64,000 nt of DNA from Centroberyx gerrardi (taxonomy: Eukaryota; Chordata; Actinopteri; Beryciformes; Berycidae), in NCBI RefSeq assembly GCF_048128805.1, contig NC_136017.1:18774307-18838306 (forward strand). The letters are read 5' to 3'. The translations under genes and the position numbers were made by a program. Below, piece after piece: positions 46,135 to 58,379 of this stretch. Numbering within the stretch: the first letter of the stretch is position 1; each line of letters opens with the position of its first letter. The notes beneath the pieces were generated by a model, which saw nothing but the letters and a program-made list of their open reading frames with translations, had not been told where the DNA came from and did no database searches.

Positions 46135-47928
46135 ATGGAGGACCGGAACTGCCAAAATCAAAAATAAATAAATAAATGACTCAATAAAGAAATAAATTCC
46201 CCTATTTATTTATATTTCTGTTTTAATTTGCTTCTGTATTTATTTACCCTTGTATTAATTCCCCTATTTATTTATACTTCTGTTTTAATTTGCTTCTGTA
46301 TTTATTTACCTTTGTATTAATTCCCCTATTTATTTATACTTCTGTTTTAATTTTCCATTTTATTTATTAATTCTTTTCATTTTATTTATTTCTGTATTTA
46401 TGTCTGTATTATATTTTCCCTTTGCATTTTCCCCCTATTTATTTCCCCAAACGTATTTATTTCTGTGTTCTATTTTTACATTTACATTTCTTTATGCGTT
46501 TCTGCTTCATTATGCAAATGTGGGGGCTGTGTCTCATGGGGTCAACTTTTCGCGGTTGATCGACATCAGAGTGCCTAGATCGACTATACATGCCTTGCTC
46601 CCACACTGGTGGCCAGCAGGTGGCCAGGCTAGGAAGGAGAAGTGTTAACCAACATGGCAGCTCCTTGTAGAAGAAAACTCTGTGACAGAACATGTAAAAC
46701 CGTACATTTTTGAGGCGGAATCTGTCAACCGAACAAGAGGAGGCAACTGCCGAAGTTTTACAGACACGGTTACAGCAGGATGTCTCTGAAAGGTAGGTTG
46801 AAATTTCAGTGTGTTGTCCGTACTTTCTCACCGTGCGTGTGTATGTGGTTGCGTCAGCTATGCGGTATTTCTGGATAGCCATAGCAGACAAATTTGTATC
46901 CCATAAAAACGATATCTAACGTTACCGGCCGGAGTGTCTGGCAAGGTAACTGTACTGTACGGTTTGTTTGATTCATTTTTAGCCTGACGTTCACCGGTGC
47001 CAGTGGTTTGAGGCTGTCTAGTCAACACAATAGGTGTCGGTAGCTTTTCGCTGGCTAACTTTACTTGGATAGCTGCTGTAATGTTATTCCATGAAGTGTC
47101 TTACAATTGCCGTTGTACTGGCTAGCGATACACACCAGACATTATGTAGTTATTACGTTCAAATACATCAAATTGATGTGTGATGTGTGCGAAAGAAGAA
47201 CTCCTCTTCAGGGGATACAAATATAGTCACGACACCGGCAAACATATGGTTATGCCCCATGCTGTCTACCATTTGGACATATGACTGTCGTAATTTATGC
47301 CAGTGTTATTCAGCTATAACGCTAGCTCAACAGTTTTAGAACTATAGCTGAAATATTCAAACATTGCATCTCATGGAGGCCTGCTGGTCATTCCCCCTGT
47401 ACATAACATCTTACCTCTTGAGTTGACACCTTTGTTTGTCCTGTACATTAGTTTGTACAGTACTCACATCTACTCTAAATTGTCTGTGCTAAATAGTAAA
47501 CATATAATATAGATAAACGTAATTATCAGTGTAATGTTCCTATAAAGCTTGCAAAATTCAATAAGTTACCCTTTCTCATTCCCTAGGTTACCAGAAGAAT
47601 AAATCAGCTTCAGGATCCACCTACATGCATGTTGATCATCCTGGTCTGCAGCCTGTATGATTGAATGTGTTCTCACTACAGAATGCAATGAACATTTATA
47701 AAACAGACTATGGGCCCTTACAGCTTAGAGGTATAGAGCAGTAAGTTTCTTTTATGCATTCTGTGCATGAATTGATTTGAACCTGACTTTGGATAATACT
47801 TTACATGACAATAAATTTGAGTAAAATAACTGTGTTGTTATACTTTATTACACATCCATGTAGAAACAACTTCAGCACACTTAAAAGTCTTTTAGTGACA
47901 GGGGCATAGGACAAAAGTTACTGAATAA

Positions 47929-48040
47929 GTAATATAATCCCACACACTGTCTACACTTGCATGGAGCTTTATTACATTTCAGTCATTGAAATGTAATAAA
48001 GCACCATATAAGTGTAGACAGTGTGTGTGGTATTATATAC
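47929..48040. repeat. 112-bp near-perfect hairpin (MITE-like)
   Basis: Arms of about 54 nt: ...CACACACTGTCTACACTT...GGAGCTTTATTACATTTCA, loop GTCAT, then complement with a few mismatches. Lies inside the 4.4 kb element. Confidence 0.85.
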
Positions 48041-48554
48041 GTTTTTCCCTTTACACACCCATGTAAAGTAAATGTGAAACCAATAAGTAACCACAGCACT
48101 GACTGTTCATACAGAATACAATTATTTTATTTTAGAAAAGGCATAAAAAAGGCACATGTAGAAACATAACACTGCTGCAGGACCATAATGGGGTGCTGTT
48201 ATGTTACAAAATCTACATCTGTGAGTTTACACAGGGGAGTGTTCCACTGTAGCAGTTACTGCAGTGCAGTATCAATCACAAAATGATTTATAATTTGATG
48301 TTTTTAGTTATCTGTTATGTATTCGTGGAAAACACCCAACTACAACCTGACCTCATGCCAGATAACCAAAACAACAAAAGAAGAGACTAAGTATTCAAAT
48401 GAAATATATTGACAGTATGTGTACCCTCTTCTCAGTGTCTAGCCTACAGATCCTTTGTCAGCTAGTGCTGGGGCTTTCTAGGTTGCAGGGTCAGAGTAGT
48501 GATACCAGTGTGTGTGGTGCTGTGCAGATGCTGTGAGCTCCCTGATGCTGCCAG

Positions 48555-48730
48555 CTACGTCAGGTTCAGACTGCCTCTTGATTGAACCGAGACACGTGGC
48601 TGCAATGACGGCCTGTCAGACTGGGTGCATGGGTCTTCTGGGATGGGGATCTTCAAAACCTGGCTCACATAAGGTGCAGGGTCCTGGAAGACGTGATCAA
48701 AGATGAGGTCCATCAACTCATCGATGTAAT
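48555..48730 (-). pseudogene. C-terminal exon of a TE-encoded transposase-like protein
   Basis: After an acceptor at 48731, the minus strand reads YIDELMDLIFDHVFQDPAPY and later PIPEDPCTQ.DRP before a stop at 48557. This resembles the C-terminus of a protein family found in many fish TEs; its preceding exons look like those decayed at 52,429-53,875. Only this exon is readable here. Assignment is from memory of the family's motifs. Confidence 0.5.
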
Positions 48731-49368
48731 CTGTGGAGTAACAGAAACACAGAAGTCATCAGTTGTTCCATTACAAAAGAATATACATTGGTAAGTAGCA
48801 AAATGTGCAATTCTGATTCATAAATTATTTTATACTATAGTTTATACTTTGTTATAACATTTGTATATTTATTTAATGACTGTCTGAGATGTGCTGGCCT
48901 CATAGCAGGGAATAGCAATGTTTAATGCAACCAATTATCTCAAATATTTTTTAGGATATTGCATCATGAGTAATACCTACACCTTACAATATAACGTTAC
49001 TGCAATCCAGTAACATTACCACAGACTACAGCCTCAATAATTACTATGTAGTTGATTCTAAACACAGTCTCAAGAAAAAATAGGACATTACAACCTCGAG
49101 AAAGGTAGCGTTTATTGTAGTCTCGTTGTTCAGGTTTTCTAGTTATTTTTTGCCACAACCCCAGCTGATTACAAGACTAGAGTTACCAGACTAGGTGCAA
49201 AGACAGAACATGAAATGTTACATCTCATCAGCCAGTAACTCCCTTCCATTCATTTGGCGTTAGAAGTGAAATGTTTGCGGTGACCAGAGTCCCCGATAAA
49301 CAAAGTACTGTTCGAGTTTTGCCACGTTAGAGATGTGTCCGCAAAGTGAGCCAGAGGAGCTAACCTTA

Positions 49369-49420
49369 GCTAACGCTAACGCTAACGCTAACGCTAACGC
49401 TAACGCTAACGCTAACGCTA
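49369..49420. repeat. GCTAAC hexamer array
   Basis: About 8.7 perfect copies of GCTAAC (GTTAGC on the other strand), a one-base relative of the vertebrate telomere unit. Confidence 0.95.
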
Positions 49421-49807
49421 GATTAGCATGCCACTAACGGCACTAACTTAGCCCCTAACCTCGATCATAGTAGGTTTGTCCTTTCGGGACCTGGTTAACT
49501 AGACAATTGCTAACTGTTGTTGTGGCCAACAGGCTTCCTCGTATTCACAGGCCCGCATCAAACACTTTCTCATTGGGACTGGAGCTAAATCGCTAACGTT
49601 ACCCGATGCTAATCGGACTGAAATACCATAAACTACTGTATCCATTTCTCATTCTCATGCTACGTTAGCGGACACGTTTTGACGGCACACAGATTTCAGT
49701 TTAACACCAGTTGCTATAATTTTAAATTCTTACAGACAAATACATAAAATCCTGTAACTTACCGCAACAGCAATCCACCCCGAGACCTCACATGCACACT
49801 CACCTCA

Positions 49808-49937
49808 TGCCATACTCTGCCATCCAACGGTGAATTGTTCTTTCACCAACCCCAAAAAGCCTTGCAATGTCACCGACAGACAAACCCTCAAGCAAAAAAC
49901 TTTCCTTTCTCTAGCAATCTCCTGACTGGAAGTAGCC
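49808..49937 (-). pseudogene. HTH exon of transposase, frameshifted
   Basis: Starts with ATG at 49937 (MATSSQEIARERK) just inside the right inverted terminus. After a frameshift the next frame reads LSVGDIARLFGVGERTIHRW, a clear helix-turn-helix, ending at a possible donor near 49808. Such HTH starts are seen in integrase-like transposases of fish elements. Inactive as written. Confidence 0.6.
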
Positions 49938-50666
49938 ATTTCTGTAGTGAGTGAGCCTGGCCACCTGTGTGGGAGCAAGGCACGTATAGTCGATCTAGGC
50001 ACTCTGATGTCGATCAACCAATAGGCGAAAAGTTGACCCCATGAGACACAGCCCCCTCATTTGCGTAAGGAAGCAGAAACGCATAAAGAAATGTAAATGT
50101 ACAAATAGAACACAGAAATAAATTTTGGGAAATAAATAGGGGGAAAATGCAAAGGAAATATAATACAGACATAAATACAGAAATAAATAAAATGAAAAGA
50201 ATTAATAAATAAAATGGAAAATTAAAACAGAAGTATAAATAAATAGGGGAATTAATACAAAGGTAAATAAATACAGAAGCAAATTAAAACAGAAGTATAA
50301 ATAAATAGGGGAATTAATACAAGGGTAAATAAATACAGAAGCAAATTAAAACAGAAGTATAAATAAATAGGGGAATTAATACAAAGGTAAATAAATACAG
50401 AAGCAAATTAAAACAGAAATATAAATAAATAGGGGAATTTATTTCTTTATTGAGTCATTTATTTATTTATTTATTTATTTTTGATTTTGGCAGTTCCGGT
50501 CCTCCATAATTTAACCCCTGGAATGTATGTATTGTTTTTTTTGGGTTTTTTTTGTTCTATTTCCTTTTGAATATTGTCTTATGACATATATGTACTCCTA
50601 CTCAGCTTACTCTGGTGATATGGGTGATATACGGTAGTAAGAACTAAGTAGAAAACGTGGAATGGT

Positions 50667-51300
50667 GTGCACATCCAACCCAAGTTGGGTACAGGTGCAG
50701 GACAAAAATCAGCAACTTACAAAGAGACAAGGAAGGATGTCCGCACACTGACTGAATATAAGGTCAACAAATCCCCCAGGGGAGGGGATCTGGAGAAGAA
50801 ACTTCTCCAACGTGAGGGTTTTTGGATCCACTCACTTAAAACCATGTCTCCATCTGGTTTCAATGAGGAATTTGATTTAAAGCCCTATTTGTAATTGCCT
50901 CCATATAGGTGGCTCCCCCTGGTGCCCATTTTCATTATTTGTTCATTTATTCCCCCATCTTGATTACTGTTTACTTTTCATGGCTATTTGATTATTGTAT
51001 GGCACATATGCCTTTCTGAGAGCCTACTATCCTGATATTATATATACCCAGTATCAGCATTATCTGTACATACATATATATATAGTTATTTTTTCTTTCT
51101 GTGGGCTTATAGGCAAGTTAAATACCATGTGACCACCTGCATGCAATTGTGATGTCATTACCTGCCTGAGTATATATAGCCCCTTCTTTCCTTCACATGG
51201 GTTATTTGCCTGACGAAGACCTTGCCGGTCGAAATGTTGCATTAAATTCTTTGGGAGCTTATATTCAGTGTGCGGACATCCTTCCTTGTCTCTTGATATA
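50667..51300 (+). mobile_element. Penelope-like element 3' part
   Basis: The reading to 50894 ends LLQREGFWIHSLKTMSPSG then a FNEEFDLKPYL-type end and stop, the usual last residues after the GIY-YIG endonuclease of Penelope-like elements. The segment 50,718-50,763 (GAGACAAGGAAGGATGTCCG...) returns inverted at 51,254-51,296, giving inverted ends as often seen around such elements. 5'-truncated. Confidence 0.7.
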
Positions 51301-52082
51301 GTAAGAACTGTCACTGCCAATTTGTTGTGTATTTGAAGTCTTCAATAAAATAAATAAATAAATAAATAAAAAACTTCCACGGTGTGATCAGACAGTGACA
51401 GTGTACAAGCGAGATACAGTGTTTTATTATTGCATCAGCAAAATTCAAACAGACATTACAAAATGTAGTCACTACAAACATAACTGCGCAGCAGATGATA
51501 AAACGTATAAGAACTTCCAACATATATACATATATATGTATATATACGTATATAGGCTATAGCCTATATAAAATAAACAAAATCTGAACAGACCAAAGTC
51601 TAACATAAAGTACATGCAAGGGGCTAAATGTCTTCATATATCTTCATTATGTTGCATAGCTTTATGGCATTTTTGCTTTTAACTTTTCAAGGATTGTAAT
51701 CTACCCAAGAACAGATTCTCTGCCGTTTCAATTTCAGTAGGCTATTGCAAAACACACGATTATTAAAGTTCAAATGAAATCTGTGCATTAAGGAGTCATT
51801 ACATGGGTATATTACAACTATATATATATTACAACTGCATACCACTCTCTTTTTATTTTCCACATATCACCTCAATTGCTTTGATGCCATCATGCCTGAA
51901 AATTGGGCTACTTAATACTAATTGTGAATGGTTTTTATGGCATAGGTGGACTGAGGACCTTTATAATACATATTATTTGCAAATGCATTTATAGGCACAG
52001 TATTTTGCTCTCTGCTGTGTTTTTTGGCATGTTGCTATTTGCCTGTCTTCTTGTCAGCTGTTCATTTGTCTTGATGTCATGT

Positions 52083-52084
<2 letters not shown>
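51301..52084. other. AT-rich spacer
   Basis: An ATAA microsatellite at 51,342-51,372 and alternating TATA/CGTATA around 51,525-51,560. No gene or element recognised. Confidence 0.5.

Positions 52085-52141
<57 letters not shown>
52085..52141. repeat. GT microsatellite
   Basis: About 28 perfect GT units. Confidence 0.95.
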
Positions 52142-52143
<2 letters not shown>

Positions 52144-52428
52144 ACCGGTGTTTCATGCCTGTCATCAAGGTAATCTGTTGTCTGGCCATCATTGTAAATA
52201 ATGGTGTAGTTGGTTTATGAAGACATGGATGATGATCTGCGCTGGAGTCAAATGATACGACAGTTATGGATCCTGATGATGAAATGTATCAGCCAGGTGT
52301 GACAGATGTTGATGACACTACAACCGAGAAGTAAGTCACGCATATAGGCTACTGTGTTTGATATGAGGCTGTTTACCTGTAATAAACATGTTGTGCAGTG
52401 TTGTTTTGTCTTTTTCTACCCTCATTAG

Positions 52429-53875
52429 TCCATCTGTCAAGCCTGCCTCATAGATCTCTTCAAGATCTGCCCCACATGTACAAGATCCTGTGAGGTAAAA
52501 ATGTACACTAGAGGTACACTCCTGTCGGTGGACCAGAGATGGACCCACAAGACCTGCATGTACACCAGGCAGTGGAAGAGTCTGCCGCTTATAGGCAGCG
52601 CTCCTGAACCACCTTGCTGCTGCCGTATACTTCGCAGGGACTTCTGTAGTCCAGACTAATAAAGTAGAGCACCAATGACACATTTTGGCTAAAAAAGCTT
52701 TCTTTTGTGGGTCAGCAGTCAACACAACGGTCTATACAGTTATTGACCACTATCAATAATGGATTTACCAGATTCTGTCAGCTCTGCGTGTGAAGACCAT
52801 GTCAAGAACGACTTTCAAGACACACGTGCAAGCCTACGTCCTACCTGCCATCTTTCATAAATGGAAGACCGATCAGGTAAGCCTTCTTCTGGACCTGAAG
52901 CAGAGGGAGGCGGGGCATGAGAGCCGACGGCCCTGGGCACTCTTCCAACTTCGGCTTGTACTCAGTGATGGACACCAGCCGAATTGTTGACATTCAGCTC
53001 ATTCAGGTAACTTTCTACATTGAACATAAGTGAAATTCATGTATAAAGGATATTGGACAACTATTCTTGATTTTATTTTTTGTGATCTTTTGTAATAATA
53101 ACAACTTTTTCTCCTTTGATCAACAGAGCAATGAGGTAGGTGGCAGTCTGCATATGGACAGTACCTCGGGGAGATGAGACCAGACATCGCACACAACTAT
53201 GACATGTGGTATGTTTCAAAAGGTATCATCATAGTAAATAAACCATTGTTGTTGAAAGGCTTATATCCATCATAGCTGAACTCATTTTCGTACATTTGTC
53301 ATATCACTTACGCATCAACAAGAAAGTGGAGGGAATTGCCAAGGACAAGGACTGTGGTAAGTGGACATCCCTTCTGAACCACATTCAGAACGTCCACGTA
53401 CATGACAATCCCTTGTTCCCTATCCTTCTATTAAGCATATTGTGGTTCATGTATTTTTTACATTTTCTTTATATGCATTCTTTAAACATTTCTAGCGACC
53501 AAGGCTTACTACAGGCTAGAGAAAGCGTTGGGAAACAAGCGCATTCTGAAAGACATACAGAAGCTCAGCCCTCTGCACCAGACCTCTGTCCTGGAGGTGT
53601 TCCACAGTGTCATCTTAAAGTTTGCACCAAACAAGTTGCATTTTCTTATGATGGGATGCTGTGCAGGTAGATGACAAAAGATGTCTTAAAATTCTACAAT
53701 GTTCAATAAACAGTGTGCGCTATTCCTCATAAACACACTTTGATTTCAAGGCTTTACCTGACAGCATTCCACTTCAGTGAGAATGCTGGACGCTGCCAGG
53801 CGAGGACTGCCGAGGGTGAACTTCGGTACAAAGTCCGCTTCCCCAAGGCCAAGAAGGAGGGGATGTGCCACTGAG
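52429..53875 (+). pseudogene. Decayed transposase-like gene of an unclassified fish DNA transposon
   Basis: Plus-strand exons can be read as: 52429-52640, a Cys-rich block (CLIDLFKICPTCTRSCEVK); then 52,620-52,860 with in-frame stops (LAAAVYFAGTSVVQTNK, LRVKTMSRTTF); 52914-53006, DGPGHSSNFGLYSVMD followed by IVDIQLIQ and a GT donor; ~53,322-53,430, KDKDCGKW and NHIQNVHVHDN; 53,496-53,668, LEKALGNKRILKDIQKLSP and FHSVILKFAP; 53747-53875, LYLTAFHFSENAGRCQA then a PKAKK end and stop. Stops at about 52,669 and 52,732 disable it. The DG..xPGH...Y..MD block looks catalytic. The family is common in fish genomes as multi-exon TE genes; I cannot name its superfamily. Confidence 0.65.
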
Positions 53876-54499
53876 CAGTTAACACTCCTGCAACATGTTG
53901 TGAGTTGAAAGTTTTTATTGAAACTCACATTTTGACTAGATGACATTTCTCAAAAATACTGTTACTCCTTTATTCATTCAACCATTAATAAAAGTATTAA
54001 CAAAGTTTTACTGAATTAAGAGAAGGCAGACGCCATCGCCAGCTATGCATCCCTGTTCACATGCCCAGGGGCGTTCTGAAACCAGTGCAGTCCTCTTCCT
54101 CATCGGGATACTCTCGGTGGATTCTCAGCACCACACAGGAAGGTAAGACAACGCTTATTGCCCCAGCACCGGCTTACAAACTGCCTGTAGGCCAGGTAGC
54201 GGGCACGCCTCTGGTAGAAAAGTAAATTCATTACTGTAAGTGGCTCACTCATTGCACAGCCAGAAGTGAAGTAATTCTGATCAAATATGTGAAAACGCAG
54301 GTCATGTTTTTGGTGTCTAACCTGTTTCCTCTCCCTGTGCTTTTGTCTTACAGTCAAATTGCCTATTGCTGTCAGAAGAAGGATGAAGTCAACTGGTCTG
54401 GTCAGCTTTTCTTCCTACTCTACATTACATCAAGTTCCTCAGTGGGTGAAGCCTTCTTTGAACTGCTCAGCTTGTGTTGCGGTCCGCCTCCAATACTGT

Positions 54500-54960
54500 A
54501 AGTCAGGGATGGGCAACCGTGTGCCATGGAGGGCTGAGAGTCTGCAGGTTTTCATTACAACCAAAGACTACACCAGGTCATGTAACATGCCATGACACCC
54601 TCCATCTCAGATTGCTCTGAAAGGGTTCCTGTAGTTAGAAAGCAATAAGACAAGTATTCCTCTAACATTATTTTATAGAAATGTAATTAAATGTTAGAGA
54701 AATCAAGCTAAATTACTGAACCCAAATTGGACATTTTAATTGGGTAGGATTCATAATATTCAGTAAATGTAGTAGGTTACCCGACATCCTATTTGTACCA
54801 AAGTCATTCTTGTTCATGATTCAGATATGAATATGACAGACATATATATATGTCCAAATCCACCGACAAATCCCACCCAACCCTACGTCAATCCCACTCT
54901 AGCAGTTTAGAACATCAGGTCTTGATAGTAGTACGAAGCTGGGCCTTGGAGTGTTGCTCC
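54500..54960. repeat. Interspersed repeat, intact reference copy
   Basis: 54,500-54,600 (CAGGGATGGGCAACCGTGTG...TGCAGGTTTTCATT) resembles 5,855-5,930. 54,606-54,955 is the uninterrupted, inverted counterpart of the split copy at 34236-34295 + 37088-37360. Likely non-autonomous DNA element. Confidence 0.75.
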
Positions 54961-55258
54961 TTCATACTGTTTGTTGTATTCTCAGTGAATACAGTGATGC
55001 CTATTTTCCCTTGTACAGACTGAGGGGCGAATTCACAAAGAATGGATTGTGGCCGCTAATAGCACCATGAATTGCGTATCATTTGCAACCGCTATTTGCT
55101 CCGTCTCAAGGACCGATTCACAAAAGATATTGCGCTAATGATATGCCAGCGCAAACACGCCCATAACCTGTTGCAACTGAATGCAATTTGCCCCTGTTTT
55201 GCGTCTGATTGCAAAGTATAAATGTTGCCTTTGAGCCAAGAACACAGTAGGCAGGACA

Positions 55259-55510
55259 ATGGCAGAGAGAAAGAGAAAAATGACATTTTTAGACTGCGAG
55301 CTGCAAGTCCTGACGGACGAGGTGCAGAGGCATTCCTCAAAACTTCAGGCAAGAAATTTAACCGGGACTGCGAGAAACCATATTTGGGATTTAATATCCC
55401 AGTCTGTCAGTGCTGTTGGTGTTTCCAAGGTGTTTTGTACACCTTCAGACTGCAAAAGAAGATGGCATGATTTGAAGCGGAGAACAAAGGAGAATGTAGG
55501 GGAGCTTTAT
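55259..55510 (+). pseudogene. Harbinger-type Myb/SANT-like protein fragment
   Basis: Begins MAERKRKMTFLDCELQVLTDEV and later GVSKVFCTPSDCKRRWHDLKRR, the trihelix/Myb-like DNA-binding domain encoded by PIF/Harbinger elements (partner of the transposase) . The ORF is cut after about 80 residues. Upstream, 55,022-55,110 has GGCGAATTCACAAAGAATGG-type sequence as in Harbinger termini. No transposase ORF is nearby. Confidence 0.7.
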
Positions 55511-55587
55511 TCATTTATTTTTCATGACACAATTGCATCCTGTCACTGCATCCTTTGTTTGTCATTGCATCTCACTGCATCCCAAAA

Positions 55588-55845
55588 TAAACTAGAAGGG
55601 CACTCGGAGAGCGCAGACCTCCGCCAAGGCCAATCCAGTCTTCTATGATATGCAAATGTGCAAGCGCAACCAATATACGGATCCGCTCCAAAATTTAATG
55701 GGTTCTTCCTTGGCCCATGCTACATCCTTCCACGAAGTTTCATGAAAATCGGGCCAGTAGTTTTTCCGTAATCCTGCTGACAGACAGACAAACAAACACA
55801 CAAACAAAGGCACCGAAAACATAACCTCCTTGGCGGAGGTAATAA
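55588..55845. repeat. Interspersed repeat with CCGCCAAGG inverted ends
   Basis: GACCTCCGCCAAGGC at the left and CCTTGGCGGAGGT at the right are inverted repeats; interior includes TTTCATGAAAATCGGGCCAG and a CAGACAGACAAACAAACA stretch. A widespread short repeat; class not assigned. Confidence 0.6.
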
Positions 55846-57555
55846 ATGAGTTTCCTCTCAATTTGTAATTGCAATTTTTTTTGTGTAAAATTCATCTTAT
55901 CCTGCATAATGTGTTTTCAGTACAGCACATTTGTTTTGATACTTACACTGCTTTGTGTCTAATGGCTAAGGGTCTATGATCTGCCATATAAATATTCAGA
56001 GCATTCTTAAGGGAATAGGAGTTGAGGCACACAGATTCCAGGCCAGAGTGAAGAGCCATGCACTGTTCACACCTGTTCATTACCAAGTAACATCATTTTG
56101 CATTTTACAGTAACATGGCTGGGTAGAGGAGAAACAGACTGGGAAAGACTCGATGCAAAAAGCAGGACCCACACAACATGGTAAATTTGTCAATTGTTGT
56201 TGACAATTGGTGAAATTTATTAGCGTGGACTTTAATGGGTTGGATACAATGGGTTCATTAGTCCAATTAACCAATCACAGCATAGTCCCTTACTGTTAGT
56301 TAGGAATGGTACACATCAATACCAAACCAATATCAATACCATGGTACACATCAATGCCAAAACCAAAAACTACAACATTACATTAAGTATTTTAAAGAAA
56401 TATATGGCTTTCATTCCTCGTTTACAGTTTTTTTTTGTTTTGTTTATGGTTTAGTTTGGTTTCACATTTACAACATTTTTTTTTTTTTGCTTTCATACAT
56501 TTTGGCCCTGAATTGACGTGAGCAAGCCTCCAGGTGGGAGCATGGGAATGGCTATTTTGTTGGGGGAGGGGCGACTGTGTGTGCAGAGCAGAACAGAGTA
56601 GAGAATGCAGCTTTGCTTTTAGACCTGACTGTGCTCACCCAGCGCATACAGCAAAAATAAAAATTCTTCCTGGTTTGCTTCCGTGTTGTGTGGCCCAGGC
56701 ACAAGCAAGTGTATTATTGCGTACTTCCGGTAGTAGTAGCGCACCCAAGAGCCAGCCCAGTCGCGCTCTCATCATCAAGTGAGCAGGTCGGCCCGAGCGT
56801 GCATTGCAGGTGTGAGCGTGGGAACGGACAGCAGACCAGAGTAGAGAGCGTTAACATAAAAAATGCTGCTGCACTGATGGCGTCCGCGGGGTGCTCCTCC
56901 TTCAGCCGGTCTGCCTCGCCAACACGGTGCCGCCTGAATCATTTAATAGAGAATCGTGATGCATCCAAGAATAGATTTTTTTCCCCCCACCCCTACTCAC
57001 AATGGCTCAGAACTTCCATACTCACAACTTCAGAGGTAACTGTAGTAGTTTATGACCAGAAGTCAGTAATCGTCAGTAATACGTTCACAAATACCTACAT
57101 AATTATCTGGATAGCGCTGTCTCATCTAGATAAGGTTATTTTGATTTTTAGCCCAAAAAAGTGTACAATCTATTTTCTCAAACCTGACATTAGGCTATGA
57201 AGCTGGCAATTACCGCTCACCATAATAGTCATACACATCGCGTTGCTATTATAAATGGCTAGCATTATGAAATTATTCACTTGATAAAGTGACATGGGAA
57301 TTCAGACCACGTCTTACTTCCTAATACAAGAAAAGTGCTAGAAATACAGTCATTCATAACAATACACTTTGTTTAATGTCTTTATTGTACAAACAACATT
57401 ATCAGAAACATTAAAAGCATATCTAATTGTTCTCTGCTCTTACCTCATGTATTAATGGATCTGTAAGTCAGTTTGGCAATGAACATGTCTCCAATCATTT
57501 GTTATGATCAATTTTGATCCTGGAGCTATCTACATTTTGATTACAGACTACATAA
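55846..57555. other. No gene recognised
   Basis: Contains direct ATCAATACCAAA/CAATACCATGGTACACATC units (56,315-56,360), poly-T runs and a GC-richer stretch (56,690-56,950). Readings there have no family signature that I know. Confidence 0.4.
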
Positions 57556-57559
57556 TGAT

Positions 57560-58375
57560 TTACTTCCTGCACCACTCTACCCAGGCCTCCTGATGGAAAT
57601 CACAGAGAACTTTAAAGTAAGTCAAAGCATAATGCTTACAAGACATCCTGTGGCCAGTAGATAGTTTGAAGGATAAGACCTGCCTTCTAATGCTTATTGT
57701 CTTAATATTATATCTTACATGGAAACTCCCCTTTGAGGGCTCCAATTTCCACTTCTGTAAAGTCCACCATAAAATGGTTAGGTTTCCATTCTGGATTCCA
57801 CTCTTTGAATATTCTCTCCGACACCTTCTGTTGTCTCATTTTGTGTTACAAATGCTTGCTCTCACACACAGGAAGAAAAGAGGGACAGAGTAGCGTCAGG
57901 TCTTCTAGGTGGCATCTAACAAGCACATCTGTTGTTGGTAGAGGTTCAGTTTCGACATGGATCCATGGCATGAACTGTAGTGGATGGAGTATCCTTGTTC
58001 TTTCCACCTGCAGATAGAATCATTCTTGTTATATTCCTGGTTAGAAAAGTAACATGAAATTAACCCTGGCTGCAATGTAAATATCCTGCAACTCTGCCTT
58101 ATCTCTATTCCCTCATCTTCAAGTTTTCCTGATCTACCGTGGACTTTCTTGTGCTCTCTTTGACTCGGGACATGACATTTCTTATGTCTGCATCACAAGG
58201 GTAGTAACGCCTTCTTGTTGGTAGTGGTGGTGGGGTTTCTCTACGGAAGCTTTTCAAAAAGTTTTTCATGTCTGTCACCTTCCTTATGCCTGACAAGGTT
58301 AATTTCTCAATCTTTTCCTTGACCATGTCACCAAGTTGTTCAAGTATGCTGCCTGTGGGATGATCAATCAAAATT
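57560..58375 (-). pseudogene. CARF-like / MULE-type transposase-derived fragment
   Basis: Minus strand, order 5' to 3': 58371-58105 is open, with LTLSGIRKVTDMKNFLKSF, RRRYYPCDADIRNVM and KSTVDQENL, resembling the domain before the catalytic core in CARF(ALS2CR8)-like proteins. Then 58,010-57,720, with stops, reads QQQMCLLDAT, SVPLFFL, then IFKEWNPEWKPNHFMVDFTE; and 57,650-57,565 reads FKVLCDFHQEAWVEW. These match a MULE-type DDE core (first D in LLDAT, second in MVDFTE). Frameshifts and stops make it a pseudogene. Confidence 0.6.
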
Positions 58376-58379
58376 ACAT

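Larger units (their letters stand above)
46136..50506. mobile_element. 4.4 kb DNA transposon with ~0.5 kb inverted termini
   Basis: Left end ATGGAGGACCGGAACTGCC, right end its complement. Inverted repeats extend to ~46,635 and back to ~49,945. Both contain a 62-bp tandem unit (ATTCCCCTATTTATTTATA...), about three copies on the left and four on the right. Two decayed minus-strand gene pieces lie inside (49808-49937 and 48555-48730); the catalytic core is not readable, so the element appears non-autonomous. Interior also holds a 112-bp hairpin and a GCTAAC repeat. Target duplication unclear. Confidence 0.8.

Noticed and set aside
46457..46891. 144-residue minus-strand ORF
   Set aside because: Overlaps the inverted terminus of the 4.4 kb transposon and has no domain, start context or splice support.
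56688..57200. 170-residue plus-strand ORF
   Set aside because: Ends in AT-rich non-coding-like translation, lacks any motif, and composition changes midway; treated as chance.
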